The notes under the pieces: generated by a model | The model's database searches: none | The model's input: only the letters and a program-made list of their open reading frames with translations | Told to the model about the DNA's origin: nothing | Shown here: positions 19,890-30,517 of the stretch, in pieces | Position numbering within the stretch: position 1 is the stretch's first letter | Layout: each line of letters opens with the position of its first letter | NCBI GenBank assembly: GCA_001560895.1 | Contig: CP014326.1 | Span: 1,438,001 to 1,502,000 of the forward strand | Origin: Streptococcus mitis | GTDB taxonomy: Bacteria; Bacillota; Bacilli; Lactobacillales; Streptococcaceae | Length of the DNA: 64,000 nucleotides | Direction of reading: 5' to 3' | Made by a program: the position numbers and the translations under genes

Positions 19890-20653
19890 TAGGCTTCACC
19901 TCCTAGATAAGCTTCGATAACGCGTTTATTGGTCTTAATTTCGTCCGGAGTTCCCTGAGCAATCAAGCGACCGTATTCAAGTACGTAGATACGTTCTGTT
20001 ACTTCCATGACCAGATTCATATCATGTTCAATCAACATAATCGTAATTTTAAATTCATCTTTGATGCGACGAATTAACTCAGTCAATTCAGCTGTTTCCT
20101 GTGGGTTCATACCTGCGGCTGGTTCATCCAAAAAGAGAATTTTAGGTTCCGTAGCGAGGGCACGAACAATTTCCAAACGACGTTGTTGTCCGTAGGCAAG
20201 GTTTTTAGCAAGAGTTTCTGCATCTCCATCTAAATCAAAGATTTTCAGCAATTCTAAAGCTTTAGCCTTTAATTCTTTTTCACTCTTGTAAAAAGCTGGT
20301 AGGCGTAAGAAACTAGCAAAAACATGTTGTTTATGATGGTTTCCAAAGGCAATCAAAACATTGTCCAAAACGGTTAAATCTTTAAAGAGACGGATATTTT
20401 GGAAAGTACGTCCAAGTCCCAAAGAAGCAATCTTATAAGGTGACTTCCCATTTAAAAGGTGACCATCAAGGGTAACAGTTCCCTCACTCGGTTCATAAAC
20501 ACCCGTCAAGAGGTTGAAAAGAGTGGTTTTCCCAGCTCCGTTTGGACCGATTAGTCCAACCAATTCCCCTTCGTTCAATTCAAGAGTCACATCTCCAACA
20601 GCTGTTAGACCGCCAAAATGTTTGGTTAACTGTTTTACTTCAAGTAATGCCAT
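19889..20653 (-). CDS. livG: Branched-chain amino-acid ABC transporter ATPase LivG
   Basis: The second ATPase of the importer, 254 residues. Walker A GPNGAGKTT (about 36-44), the YGQQRRLEI signature, and LFLDEPAAGMNP are LivG-type. It shares its first base with the end of livM and its last with livF, so translation along the operon is tightly coupled. Confidence 0.94.
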   Translation of the reverse strand: MALLEVKQLTKHFGGLTAVGDVTLELNEGELVGLIGPNGAGKTTLFNLLTGVYEPSEGTVTLDGHLLNGKSPYKIASLGLGRTFQNIRLFKDLTVLDNVLIAFGNHHKQHVFASFLRLPAFYKSEKELKAKALELLKIFDLDGDAETLAKNLAYGQQRRLEIVRALATEPKILFLDEPAAGMNPQETAELTELIRRIKDEFKITIMLIEHDMNLVMEVTERIYVLEYGRLIAQGTPDEIKTNKRVIEAYLGGEA

Positions 20654-21609
20654 TAGTTTTGTTCCTCCTTCTTAGATTTTTTAAAGAAACGTGATAGGCT
20701 CAATTCCCATGTTCCAAGGAGTCCACCTGGTCTGAAAATCATTACCAATACCAAGGCCAAAGCGTAGATAATCATACGTACGCTAGCAACATCTTGGAGA
20801 AGCATATTCAAAATTCCAAGGACAATAGCTGAAACGATCGCACCCGTAATGGAACCAAGTCCACCAAATACAACAATAATCAAAACGTTGATCGAGTTGA
20901 TGAAGGTGTAATCTTTCGGTACAACAGAGCCGATAAATCCTGCCTGAAGTGACCCTGCAATACTTGCAGTAATAGCACCAAAGACAAAAGCAATAATTTT
21001 AATTTTAGTCGTATTAACCCCAACTGACTCAGCAGCGATTTCATCCTCACGAACGGATAGGGTTGATCGACCAATCGGGCTACGCAAGAAGTTCAATGTT
21101 GCAATGGTTGTAATCACAACAAAGAAGTATACCATTTGCCAAGTTGTAAAGTTAGGAATTCCCAAGATACCTGCCGCACCATTTGTAAGGCTTCCGCCAT
21201 TGATGATAAAGATACGAATAATTTCAGAAACACCTAGAGTCGCTACCGCAAGATAGTCACCCTTCAAACGCAAGGTTGGAATTCCGACAAGCAAGGCAAC
21301 TGCTCCTGAAATCAAAGCCCCTACAAGCATAGCTCCAAAGAAGGCACCGTAGGTTGGTGATTTAGAACCAATAATAGCTGCTGCATAGGCACCAATCGCC
21401 ATGAAACCAGCATGCCCAAGTGAAAATTGTCCAGAAAAACCAACGATTAAGTTAAGACCAACAGCCAGAATAATATTAATTCCAATTTGTTGTAAAATCT
21501 GTACATAGAATAGGTTGAGTACTCCGACTGAAACCAGTACACTAATCAAGCCATAGCCAGCTAACAAAAGGAGTAACCATAGAATATTAACTTTTAAATT
21601 TTCTTTCAT
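20653..21609 (-). CDS. livM: Branched-chain amino-acid ABC transporter permease LivM
   Basis: Inner-membrane permease, 318 residues, with about eight to ten hydrophobic segments. GFSGQFSLGHAGFMAIGAYA (about 58-77) is the family signature, and RSREDE-type coupling is represented by GRSTLSVREDEIAAESVGVN. Located between livH and livG with a 3-nt gap to livH. Confidence 0.93.
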   Translation of the reverse strand: MKENLKVNILWLLLLLAGYGLISVLVSVGVLNLFYVQILQQIGINIILAVGLNLIVGFSGQFSLGHAGFMAIGAYAAAIIGSKSPTYGAFFGAMLVGALISGAVALLVGIPTLRLKGDYLAVATLGVSEIIRIFIINGGSLTNGAAGILGIPNFTTWQMVYFFVVITTIATLNFLRSPIGRSTLSVREDEIAAESVGVNTTKIKIIAFVFGAITASIAGSLQAGFIGSVVPKDYTFINSINVLIIVVFGGLGSITGAIVSAIVLGILNMLLQDVASVRMIIYALALVLVMIFRPGGLLGTWELSLSRFFKKSKKEEQN

Positions 21610-21612
21610 CGT

Positions 21613-22491
21613 TTACACCTTCTCTTTCACATTTTTACCAAGGATACCAGCTGGGCGGACAATCAAGATCAACAACAAGATTCCATAAACAATGGCATCA
21701 CGGAAATCTGACATTCCAAAAGCTGTCGCAAAGGTTTCCAATAGACCAATTACAAAGCCACCGAGAGCCGCACCAGGAATAATTCCGATACCACCAAGTA
21801 CTGCGGCAACGAAAGACTTAAGACCTGGAGTAACCCCCATCAAAGGCTCAAGAGAGTTATAATAGAGGGCAATCAGAACACCAGCCGCACCCGCAAGAGC
21901 TGAACCCAAAGCGAAGGTAAAGCTGATAGTACGGTTCACATTAATCCCCATCAATTGCGCTGCATCGCTATCTACGGATACTGCACGCATGGCTTTCCCC
22001 ATCTTAGTCTTTTGAACAATAACTTGTAACAAAATCATCAAGATCAAGGAAATGGCCAAAATCATTAACTGCACGTTTGTTAGGCTAACTGGTCCCAAAT
22101 CATAGCGAACTGTTTGAATCGCTTGAGGGAAGGCACGGGTATTGGCACCAACCAGATAGACCATGCCATACTCAAGTAGGAAAGAAACCCCAATAGCTGT
22201 AATCAAAACAGCAATACGAGTAGAGTGGCGCAAAGGTCGGTAAGCAAGGAACTCAATCACGACACCAAGAATGGCTGTCGCTAGCATAGCTACAATAAGC
22301 GCTACAAAGAAATTCATTTGGAAAGAATTAATCAAGAAATAACCGATAAAGGCTCCCATCATATAAATATCACCGTGGGCGAAGTTGATGAGCTTGATAA
22401 TTCCGTAAACCATGGTATATCCTAGGGCTAACAGCGCATAAACACTACCTAGAATCAAACCATTTACTAGTTGTTGGAGCATAAGATTCAC
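21613..22491 (-). CDS. livH: Branched-chain amino-acid ABC transporter permease LivH
   Basis: Second permease of the importer, 292 residues and nearly all hydrophobic. LINFAHGDIYMMGAFIGYF (about 34-52) and MGKAMRAVSVDSDAAQLMGI are LivH hallmarks. It is separated from livJ by 107 nt holding an imperfect hairpin, which may reduce expression of the permeases and ATPases relative to the binding protein. Confidence 0.93.
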   Translation of the reverse strand: MNLMLQQLVNGLILGSVYALLALGYTMVYGIIKLINFAHGDIYMMGAFIGYFLINSFQMNFFVALIVAMLATAILGVVIEFLAYRPLRHSTRIAVLITAIGVSFLLEYGMVYLVGANTRAFPQAIQTVRYDLGPVSLTNVQLMILAISLILMILLQVIVQKTKMGKAMRAVSVDSDAAQLMGINVNRTISFTFALGSALAGAAGVLIALYYNSLEPLMGVTPGLKSFVAAVLGGIGIIPGAALGGFVIGLLETFATAFGMSDFRDAIVYGILLLILIVRPAGILGKNVKEKV

Positions 22492-22558
22492 TCTTTCTAT
22501 TTATAATTTCGAGGGTTTTCCCTCACTTTTTGATAGGTTCTTAAACATCGAAACAGGG

Positions 22559-22590
22559 AGTGAGTCAACGGCTCATTCCCTATTTCAATA
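22559..22590 (-). terminator. Attenuator-like hairpin between livJ and livH
   Basis: AGGGAATGAGC and CTCACTCCCT form an imperfect stem on the minus strand with no strong U-tract, a common arrangement between a binding-protein gene and its permease genes. Confidence 0.4.
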
Positions 22591-22598
22591 TTTTTCTA

Positions 22599-23759
22599 TT
22601 ATGGTTTTACAACTTCTGCTGCTACAACCTTACCATTATTCATGGTCATCATGTAAGCTGTTTTGACTGTGTTGTGGTCTGCATCGAAGCTTGTTTGACC
22701 AGTTACACCTTCAAAATCTTTTGTTTTAGCAAGGTTATCCTTGATTTCACCAGAATTTTTAGCACCTTTTGCTGCGTTTGCTACAAGGTGAACTGAGTCA
22801 TAAGCCAAGGCTGCAAATGTTGAAGGTTCTTCATTGTACTTAGCACGGTAAGCGTCAAGGAAGGCTTTGGTTTTAGCTGAAACTTCTACGGTAGTTGAGA
22901 AACCTGAGATAAAGTAGATATTTGATGCTTTTTCAGCAGTTGCTTGTTGTACAAACTCTTCACCGTTAAATCCATCACCACCAACGATTGGTTTGTCAAT
23001 TCCCATACCACGCGCTTGGTTTACAATTTTACCAGCTTCAGTGTAGTAACCAGGAACAACGATAGCATCAAAATCTTTCCCTTTCATTTTTGTAAGAGCT
23101 GCTTGGAAGTCTGTGTCACCTGCTACGAAAGTTTCATCTGCAACGATTTCACCTTTATAAGCTTCACGGAAGGCTTTGGCAATACCTTTGGCATAGTCAC
23201 TAGCATTGTCAGTGTAAAGAACAACTTTCTTAGCTTGCAATTTATCAGAAACATAGTTTGAGATAATTTTTCCTTGGAAGCTATCTTGGAAAGTTCCGAT
23301 AAAGAGGTAATCTTGACCTTTAGTCAATCCATCTTGAGTCGCACTTGGCGAAATCAATGGAACACCTGCTTTTGTAGCGTTCGCTACCGCAGCTGCAGTT
23401 GCACCAGATGTCGCAGGTCCTACGATTGCTGATACTTTAGATTGGGTTACAAGGTTAGTTGTTACTGAAGCCGCCTCTGCTGTTTCTGACTTGTTATCTT
23501 TATCAACTACTTCGATTTGTTTTCCGTCGATACCACCTGCTGCATTGATTTCATCAACAGCAAGTTGGGCACCTTTTTGTTCAGATGTCCCATAGGCTGC
23601 TACAGCACCAGTTTCTTCAAAGTTAAATCCGATTTTGATTGTCTTTTCATCTACTGAGTTACCAGCAGCGTTTGATGCTCCAGACTTCACTTCTCCACAG
23701 GCTGCAAGAAGTGCTACACTTGCAAGTGCCACAAACGATAGGGCAAATTTTTTCTTCAT
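22599..23759 (-). CDS. livJ: Branched-chain amino-acid binding lipoprotein LivJ
   Basis: Extracellular substrate-binding protein of the liv importer. The 386 residues open with a lipoprotein signal peptide ending at a lipobox (VALLAACG, Cys at about residue 21), followed by a type I periplasmic-binding fold with KIGFNFEETGAVAAYG and the GATAAAVANATKAGVPLISPSATQ region. It heads the operon and has a strong promoter of its own. Confidence 0.94.
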   Translation of the reverse strand: MKKKFALSFVALASVALLAACGEVKSGASNAAGNSVDEKTIKIGFNFEETGAVAAYGTSEQKGAQLAVDEINAAGGIDGKQIEVVDKDNKSETAEAASVTTNLVTQSKVSAIVGPATSGATAAAVANATKAGVPLISPSATQDGLTKGQDYLFIGTFQDSFQGKIISNYVSDKLQAKKVVLYTDNASDYAKGIAKAFREAYKGEIVADETFVAGDTDFQAALTKMKGKDFDAIVVPGYYTEAGKIVNQARGMGIDKPIVGGDGFNGEEFVQQATAEKASNIYFISGFSTTVEVSAKTKAFLDAYRAKYNEEPSTFAALAYDSVHLVANAAKGAKNSGEIKDNLAKTKDFEGVTGQTSFDADHNTVKTAYMMTMNNGKVVAAEVVKP

Positions 23760-23799
23760 TTTTTTGTCTCCTTATTTCTTAAATAAATAGCATGTTAAG

Positions 23800-23828
23800 A
23801 ATATACCGAATTATCAGAAAATTGTCAA
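23800..23828 (-). promoter_or_regulatory. Promoter of the liv operon
   Basis: TTGACA (consensus), 17-nt spacer, TATATT on the minus strand. The -35 overlaps the last codons of ylbG. Confidence 0.85.
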
Positions 23829-24112
23829 CACTTTTCTTGAACTTTTTCGATGATAACGTTTTCCTCTCGATAAAGATTACCCACAAAGGGTGTTTCCAGC
23901 TCTTGAATATGACAAGCTCTAACTTTTTTGATAAATCTTTCCTTACCTAATCTCTCAACTACACCCTCTAGATTCTCTGTTGGAACATAGAGTTGTAAGT
24001 AACGATGTTTCTTGGAATGATAGGTAATATCTCCATAATCCTGCAGTTTTTTTGCATCACGATTATAGTAAAGATAGATAATCAAGCCAGATCGATTAAC
24101 TTTTTCAAACAT
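23825..24112 (-). CDS. YlbG-family protein (UPF0298)
   Basis: 95-residue soluble protein of the YlbG/UPF0298 family, function unknown. It has N-terminal [27 protein letters not shown] sequence and a central [11 protein letters not shown] segment, both typical of the family. It is monocistronic between clpP and livJ. The start is preceded by AGAGGA. Confidence 0.85.
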   Translation of the reverse strand: MFEKVNRSGLIIYLYYNRDAKKLQDYGDITYHSKKHRYLQLYVPTENLEGVVERLGKERFIKKVRACHIQELETPFVGNLYREENVIIEKVQEKC

Positions 24113-24143
24113 GATAAATCCTCTTTCTAAGAAATCTCTCCCT

Positions 24144-24152
24144 ATTATACCA
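24144..24152 (-). promoter_or_regulatory. Extended -10 promoter of ylbG, abutting the clpP terminator
   Basis: TGG-TATAAT directly follows the T-tract of the clpP terminator on the minus strand. Confidence 0.6.
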
Positions 24153-24178
24153 AAAAAAGCAAACCCAGTCGAGTTTGC
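24152..24178 (-). terminator. Terminator of clpP
   Basis: GGCAAACTC pairs with GGGTTTGC (loop of 4) and is followed by seven T on the minus strand. Confidence 0.85.
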
Positions 24179-24190
24179 CTTCTTTCATCA

Positions 24191-24781
24191 TTAGTTCAAT
24201 GAATTGTTGGCCATGATTTCATCAATAAAGCCATATTCAAGTGTTTCTTGGGCGCTCATCCAGTTATCACGTTCTGCATCTGCATGGACTTTTTCGATTG
24301 ACTGACCTGAATTTTCAGCCAAGATTTTTTCCAAGGTATTACGGGTTTTAAGCAAGTGTTCTGCTGCGATAGCCATATCAGTTTGTTGGGTACCACCACC
24401 TGTACCACCCATTGGTTGGTGGATCATGTATTCAGCATTTGGAAGCATGAAACGTTTGCCTTTGGCTCCACTTGATGCGATGACCGTCCCCATAGATGCG
24501 GCCATACCCATAACGATGGTTTGGACATCAGCCTTGATAAAGTTCATGGTATCAACGATTGCCAAACCAGCTGAAACGGAACCACCTGGTGTATTGACAT
24601 AAAGGTAAATATCTTTTGTACTATCTTGGGCATCCAAGAAAAGCAACTGGGCAATAACTGAGTTAGCCATGTTGTCTTCAACTGGACCTGTCAGCATAAT
24701 GATGCGGTCTTTGAGAAGACGTGAGTAAATATCGTAAGAACGTTCTCCACGGCTTGTTTGTTCAATAACTACAGGAATCAT
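24191..24781 (-). CDS. clpP: ATP-dependent Clp protease proteolytic subunit
   Basis: Serine protease that forms the tetradecameric chamber used by Clp ATPases. At 196 residues it has the standard length. The catalytic triad is visible: Ser in [14 protein letters not shown], His in MIHQPMGG and Asp in [10 protein letters not shown]. Upstream lies a CtsR operator over the promoter, so heat-shock repression by CtsR is expected. Confidence 0.97.
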   Translation of the reverse strand: MIPVVIEQTSRGERSYDIYSRLLKDRIIMLTGPVEDNMANSVIAQLLFLDAQDSTKDIYLYVNTPGGSVSAGLAIVDTMNFIKADVQTIVMGMAASMGTVIASSGAKGKRFMLPNAEYMIHQPMGGTGGGTQQTDMAIAAEHLLKTRNTLEKILAENSGQSIEKVHADAERDNWMSAQETLEYGFIDEIMANNSLN

Positions 24782-24835
24782 TCATTTCTCCTTTTGAATT
24801 TTAATTTTGTTGGTCAAATGACTGAAGATAAGACT

Positions 24836-24865
24836 ATTATAATATCTTGGTCAAAAAAGGTCAAA
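24836..24865 (-). promoter_or_regulatory. clpP promoter with CtsR box
   Basis: TTGACC (24864-24859), 17-nt spacer, TATAAT (24841-24836) on the minus strand. The direct heptad repeat GGTCAAA-AAA-GGTCAAA (24849-24865, plus strand) matches the CtsR consensus exactly and covers the -35 and part of the spacer. Confidence 0.9.
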
Positions 24866-24954
24866 TTTTTGCTCTGTTTTCATCAGACAGAAACAAAAAC
24901 TCAACCTCCTTTCGTGACTGGAACTTCTTTTCCAAGTCAATCTTCTTTTCGATC

Positions 24955-25584
24955 TTATTTCGTACCGAACAAGCGGTCCCCAGCATCTCCAAGACCTGGA
25001 ACGATATAACCGTGTTCGTTCAAGTGGTCATCCAAGGCTGCTGTAAAGATTTCTACATCTGGATGAGCTTCTTGAAGAGCTTTAACACCTTCTGGAGCAG
25101 ATACAAGGCAGACAAATTTGATATTTGATGCGCCACGTTTTTTAAGGGAGTCAACAGCTAAGATTGCTGAGCCACCTGTTGCCAACATTGGGTCTACTAC
25201 AAAAATTTGACGTTGGTCAATATCTTCAGGCAATTTCACCAAATACTCAACTGGTTGAAGTGTTTCTTCATCACGGTACATACCGATATGCCCAACTTTA
25301 GCGGCTGGAACCAAGCTCAAGAGCCCATCAACCATCCCGATACCTGCGCGCAAGATTGGAACGATGGCCAATTTCTTACCTGCCAATTGTTTTTGAACTG
25401 TTTTTGTAATTGGTGTTTCGATTTCCACATCTTCTAGTGGAAGATCACGAAGTACTTCATACCCCATCAACATTGCAATCTCATCTACTAGCTCACGGAA
25501 AGCTTTTGTAGAAGTATCTGTACGACGCAAGATTGACAATTTGTGCTGAATCAGTGGATGATTAATAACTTCAATTTTTCCCAT
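24955..25584 (-). CDS. upp: Uracil phosphoribosyltransferase
   Basis: Salvage of uracil to UMP with PRPP. The chosen ATG at 25584 gives 209 residues, the usual length. The same frame extends to a TTG at 25605, which is less likely. The PRPP loop is [11 protein letters not shown] (about 130-140), and the C-terminal [13 protein letters not shown] is the uracil-binding end of the family. Confidence 0.96.
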   Translation of the reverse strand: MGKIEVINHPLIQHKLSILRRTDTSTKAFRELVDEIAMLMGYEVLRDLPLEDVEIETPITKTVQKQLAGKKLAIVPILRAGIGMVDGLLSLVPAAKVGHIGMYRDEETLQPVEYLVKLPEDIDQRQIFVVDPMLATGGSAILAVDSLKKRGASNIKFVCLVSAPEGVKALQEAHPDVEIFTAALDDHLNEHGYIVPGLGDAGDRLFGTK

Positions 25585-25617
25585 TTTTGGAATTCCTTCT
25601 TTCAATTTATTCTTCTT

Positions 25618-25626
25618 ATTATACCA
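25618..25626 (-). promoter_or_regulatory. Extended -10 promoter of upp, abutting the upstream terminator
   Basis: TGG-TATAAT directly follows the TTTTTT tail of the terminator after the dCMP deaminase gene. Confidence 0.55.
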
Positions 25627-25654
25627 AAAAACGGTTTAAAAATCTTTCTAAACC
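25627..25654 (-). terminator. Terminator of the dCMP deaminase gene
   Basis: GGTTTA pairs with TAAACC around an 11-nt loop, then TTTTTT on the minus strand. Confidence 0.7.
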
Positions 25655-25672
25655 ATTTGTTTTTGATAATTT

Positions 25673-26140
25673 TTACATTAGATCTGCCTCTTTAAGAGCT
25701 GTCTGTACTGTCTCAAGTGGTAAATGGGTCAATTCTGTCCCTTTTTCTTGATAAAGGTATTGGGCATAGTCGTCCATTCGATATTGGTTAATATAAACAA
25801 CGCGCTTGCAGCCGACCTGAAGCAATTGTTTGGTACAGTTTAGACAAGGAAAGTGCGTCACATAGGCTGTAAAACCTTTAGGAACACCACGTTCAGCACC
25901 TTGAAGGATAGCATTGACCTCAGCGTGAAGGGTGCGAACACAGTGGCCTTCAATAACCAGACATTCGTGATCAATACAATGCTCGGTTCCTGACACCGAA
26001 CCATTGTAACCAGTGGAAATCACCTTATTATCCTTTACCAGAATCGCACCCACTTTGGCACGTTTACAAGTGGAACGATTGGCAATTAGTAAGGCTTGGG
26101 CTGCAAAATACTCATCCCAGGCTAGTCTTTTTTCTGTCAT
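25673..26140 (-). CDS. comEB: dCMP deaminase (ComEB type)
   Basis: Zinc cytidine-deaminase-fold enzyme making dUMP from dCMP. The 155 residues include the Zn ligands in HAEVNAI (about residues 72-78) and PCLNCTKQLL (about 99-108), and the N-terminal CKRAKVGAILV typical of the family. In other Firmicutes it lies in comE loci, hence the ComEB name; here it is with upp, consistent with pyrimidine salvage. Confidence 0.92.
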   Translation of the reverse strand: MTEKRLAWDEYFAAQALLIANRSTCKRAKVGAILVKDNKVISTGYNGSVSGTEHCIDHECLVIEGHCVRTLHAEVNAILQGAERGVPKGFTAYVTHFPCLNCTKQLLQVGCKRVVYINQYRMDDYAQYLYQEKGTELTHLPLETVQTALKEADLM

Positions 26141-26158
26141 CTCTTTTCTCCTATTTCT

Positions 26159-26716
26159 CTATTTTTTAAAAAATGGTAATCGTAAATCCGCAATCTTTTC
26201 AGCAGGTACCTTCATTCCATCCTTGATCCATTTTAGAAGGACAGAGACGATGGCTGAACTCCAGAAGGAATGAAGATAAGAGCTGACACCTTTTGATTTT
26301 CCATGGTATTTTTCCAAAAATTCCTGCATGGCTTGGACAAAGATTTTTTCCAGATGGTAATCCAAGGCCAATTGAATCACTCTGGCTTCCTTTCTTGCCT
26401 CGCGGAAAAGGTGAACCCATACCAGATAAAGGTCTGTCTTTAAATCATAATGATGCAGCTGTTCCATAATATTATGGACACTCCGTTTAAAGACACTCTC
26501 TAAAATTTCCTCTTTGGAATCATAATTACGGTAAAAGGCCGCACGCGAAACGCCTGCACGTTTGACCAATTCAGAAATACTAATCTTGGTCAAGTCCTTT
26601 TTTTCCAAGAGTTGTAAGAGGGCTGTTTCGATGGCTTCTCTAGTTAATAAATTGGATTCTTGGTTTGATTTTCTGAGATTTTCAAGAGATTTTTCAGAGA
26701 TTCTACGTTCAGACAT
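26159..26716 (-). CDS. TetR/AcrR-family transcriptional regulator
   Basis: 185 residues. The helix-turn-helix lies at about residues 38-66 (KISISELVKRAGVSRAAFYRNYDSKEEIL in part), the C-terminal half is a helical ligand-binding domain. It is divergent from the DegV-family fatty-acid-binding gene, and a 25-bp palindrome in the shared gap is a candidate operator. The ligand is unknown. Confidence 0.85.
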   Translation of the reverse strand: MSERRISEKSLENLRKSNQESNLLTREAIETALLQLLEKKDLTKISISELVKRAGVSRAAFYRNYDSKEEILESVFKRSVHNIMEQLHHYDLKTDLYLVWVHLFREARKEARVIQLALDYHLEKIFVQAMQEFLEKYHGKSKGVSSYLHSFWSSAIVSVLLKWIKDGMKVPAEKIADLRLPFFKK

Positions 26717-26775
26717 AACATTTTCTTTCTACTTGTCACAACAGACGGATGAGGCTTTTGTTTCAAGGGCTTTCA

Positions 26776-26784
26776 TGATATAAT
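26776..26784 (+). promoter_or_regulatory. Extended -10 promoter of the degV-family gene
   Basis: TGA-TATAAT, about 57 nt before the ATG; the palindrome at 26803-26827 lies in the leader. Confidence 0.55.
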
Positions 26785-26802
26785 TGTAAAAAAAGACAGA
26801 AC

Positions 26803-26827
26803 CTTTGTCAATGTATAACTGACAAAG
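26803..26827. promoter_or_regulatory. Palindrome in the degV leader, candidate TetR-family operator
   Basis: CTTTGTCA-9-TGACAAAG, perfect 8-bp arms. A further TTGTCA half-site lies near 26733 in front of the tetR start. The position suggests control by the adjacent TetR protein; this is inference. Confidence 0.5.
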
Positions 26828-26840
26828 ATGGAGAATTTCT

Positions 26841-28918
<2,078 letters not shown>

Positions 28919-28966
28919 ATCTGAATTATTTAATGGCTAAATCAACCCCAAAAGAAAGGAAGTCCT

Positions 28967-29488
28967 TTGGAACATATTATCTTGTTAAGGGGAGTTACTC
29001 CTAATGGAAAAAATGCTATCCCTAAAATGTCTTATCTAGTAGATATCTTGACAGAAGCTGGTTTTCAACAAGTTCGAACCTATATTCAAAGTGGGAATAT
29101 CATTCTTGAAAGTAACTTAGCTCTCGAAGAAATACGAGAACAGGTTCATACTCTAATAAAGGAAAAGATTGGAGCCGATCTCAAAATAATCATTAAGAAT
29201 AAGGATATTTTTAAAAACATTGTCCAAGAAAATCCGTTTGGAGAACACTATCTTTATGACCGTGTACACGTGATTTTTTATCAAGAACCTATTCAAAGCC
29301 TCCCTTTAGACAAATTGAAAATTGATTACGGCGAAGAAGAAATTTGTGTCGGTAACCACTGTCTCTACCTCTATCTCCCTAGAACTGCAAAACAAAAAAA
29401 GCTCAATACTAACTATCTTGAAAAGCTTTTTAATGTAGATTTGACCATGCGAAAACTAAATGTAGTAGAAAAATTATTAAGCAAGTAG
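28967..29488 (+). CDS. DUF1697 family protein
   Basis: 173-residue soluble protein of the DUF1697 family, function unknown. The N-terminal HIILLRGVTPNGKN and the YIQSGNIIL motif (about residues 38-46) are typical. It starts with TTG at 28967, supported by AAGGAAG a few nt upstream; ATG codons inside the frame would remove the conserved N-terminal strand. It follows the flavoprotein gene by 48 nt and may be co-transcribed. Confidence 0.85.
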   Translation: MEHIILLRGVTPNGKNAIPKMSYLVDILTEAGFQQVRTYIQSGNIILESNLALEEIREQVHTLIKEKIGADLKIIIKNKDIFKNIVQENPFGEHYLYDRVHVIFYQEPIQSLPLDKLKIDYGEEEICVGNHCLYLYLPRTAKQKKLNTNYLEKLFNVDLTMRKLNVVEKLLSK

Positions 29489-29503
29489 TGCTTGAATTTA
29501 GTA

Positions 29504-29531
29504 AAAATCGGAAGATCACTCCTCCGATTTT
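29504..29531. terminator. Bidirectional terminator between DUF1697 and merR genes
   Basis: AAAATCGGA pairs with TCCGATTTT (10-nt loop); the A and T flanks serve both converging genes. Confidence 0.75.
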
Positions 29532-30270
29532 ATTTTGTCTGAGTTTGAACATAGTGGGCAATGACATCTGATGTGTACTGGGCTGTTCCAGGTCCAAATT
29601 TGTCAATGTTTTCCTTAAACTCTGGGTTATAAACGTAGCCTTTACCGATATAACCGAATACTTCAATAGTACAATCAAATCCATAAGTACGGATGGCTTG
29701 CAAGAGCTTGGCTGCTTGCTCTTGGTTTTCGGCTGCTGTTACAGGCAGGTCAGCTTGAAGATTTTGTGCCAAGGCTTGAAAGACTTGGTTAAAAGCAGCC
29801 GTAGCCTCATCTTCGTAACCTTTTTGGCGCTCCAGTGCTTGGTCCATCACTTCTTGTCCATACTTCTCTACCGCCTCTTGGTGGTATTTTTGATGGTCTT
29901 GGTAGTTAAATCCAGCGAATTTCTCTTGAATGCTCATTTCTCTTTCTCCTTTTTGTTCTTGAATGGTTTTTTGCAAGGTGGAAATCAAGGTATCTAGGTG
30001 TTGCCTTTCTCGAGTCAAATAGTCCAACTGCCTGGTCAAGTGAGACAACAAATCTGATCTATCTTCCTTTAACAGCTCTGCTATTTTTTCTAAAGAAAAG
30101 CCTAGATATTTATAGTAAAGAATGACCTGAAGTCGCTCCAAATCCTTTTGACTGTAAGTTCGATAACCGTTTTCCGACTTTAAAGGAACCAAAAGTCCTA
30201 TCTTATCGTAGTGGTGCAGGGTCTTGACAGAGACACCCGAAAGCTGCGCAGCTTCTTTTATATGGTACAT
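29530..30270 (-). CDS. MerR-family regulator with TipAS ligand domain
   Basis: 246 residues: a winged-helix MerR domain (1-70, IKEAAQLSGVSVKTLHHYDKIGLL), a coiled coil (about 75-108) and a TipAS-type drug-sensing domain (about 115-246). Family proteins bind thiopeptide or other antibiotics and activate transcription. An internal AAGGAG 8 nt before Met112 (29937) could give a separate TipAS-only product, as in tipA of Streptomyces. A 19-bp-spacer promoter upstream suggests autoregulation. Confidence 0.88.
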   Translation of the reverse strand: MYHIKEAAQLSGVSVKTLHHYDKIGLLVPLKSENGYRTYSQKDLERLQVILYYKYLGFSLEKIAELLKEDRSDLLSHLTRQLDYLTRERQHLDTLISTLQKTIQEQKGEREMSIQEKFAGFNYQDHQKYHQEAVEKYGQEVMDQALERQKGYEDEATAAFNQVFQALAQNLQADLPVTAAENQEQAAKLLQAIRTYGFDCTIEVFGYIGKGYVYNPEFKENIDKFGPGTAQYTSDVIAHYVQTQTK

Positions 30271-30290
30271 GATTTTCTCCTTACATTGAT

Positions 30291-30321
30291 AGTATAACCC
30301 CTCCCCTTAGGTCAGAGTCAA
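30291..30321 (-). promoter_or_regulatory. MerR-type promoter of the tipA-like gene
   Basis: TTGACT (30321-30316), a 19-nt spacer containing CTAAGGGGAGGGG, and TATACT (30296-30291). The long spacer is diagnostic of MerR-activated promoters. Confidence 0.75.
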
Positions 30322-30382
30322 GCGTTTTTGCGAAATTTTTAAAAATTTTTGAGAAAGGTGTGAAAACTTGAAAATGGTTTTC

Positions 30383-30411
30383 TTGACAGACCTTAGAAAA
30401 CATGATAGGAT
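30383..30411 (+). promoter_or_regulatory. Promoter of the NSS transporter gene
   Basis: TTGACA, 17-nt spacer ending TGA, TAGGAT; about 105 nt before the ATG. Confidence 0.7.
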
Positions 30412-30428
30412 AGTCAAGTCTATCAATC

Positions 30429-30491
30429 AAAAGAAAAGCTCATCTTGAGTAATGATGAGGCTATTTGCCAAGAGCAGTAGCTTTTTCTTTT
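30429..30491 (+). promoter_or_regulatory. Structured leader of the NSS transporter gene
   Basis: AAAAGAAAAGCT (30429-30440) can pair with AGCTTTTTCTTTT (30479-30491, one bulge), CTCATC with GATGAG (30439-30444/30554-like positions 30454-30459), and GCTA with TAGC just before the T-rich tail. These stems partly compete, as in attenuators. No known riboswitch class is recognised. Confidence 0.35.
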
Positions 30492-30517
30492 GTAACACTA
30501 ATTTTAGGAGTTTGACT

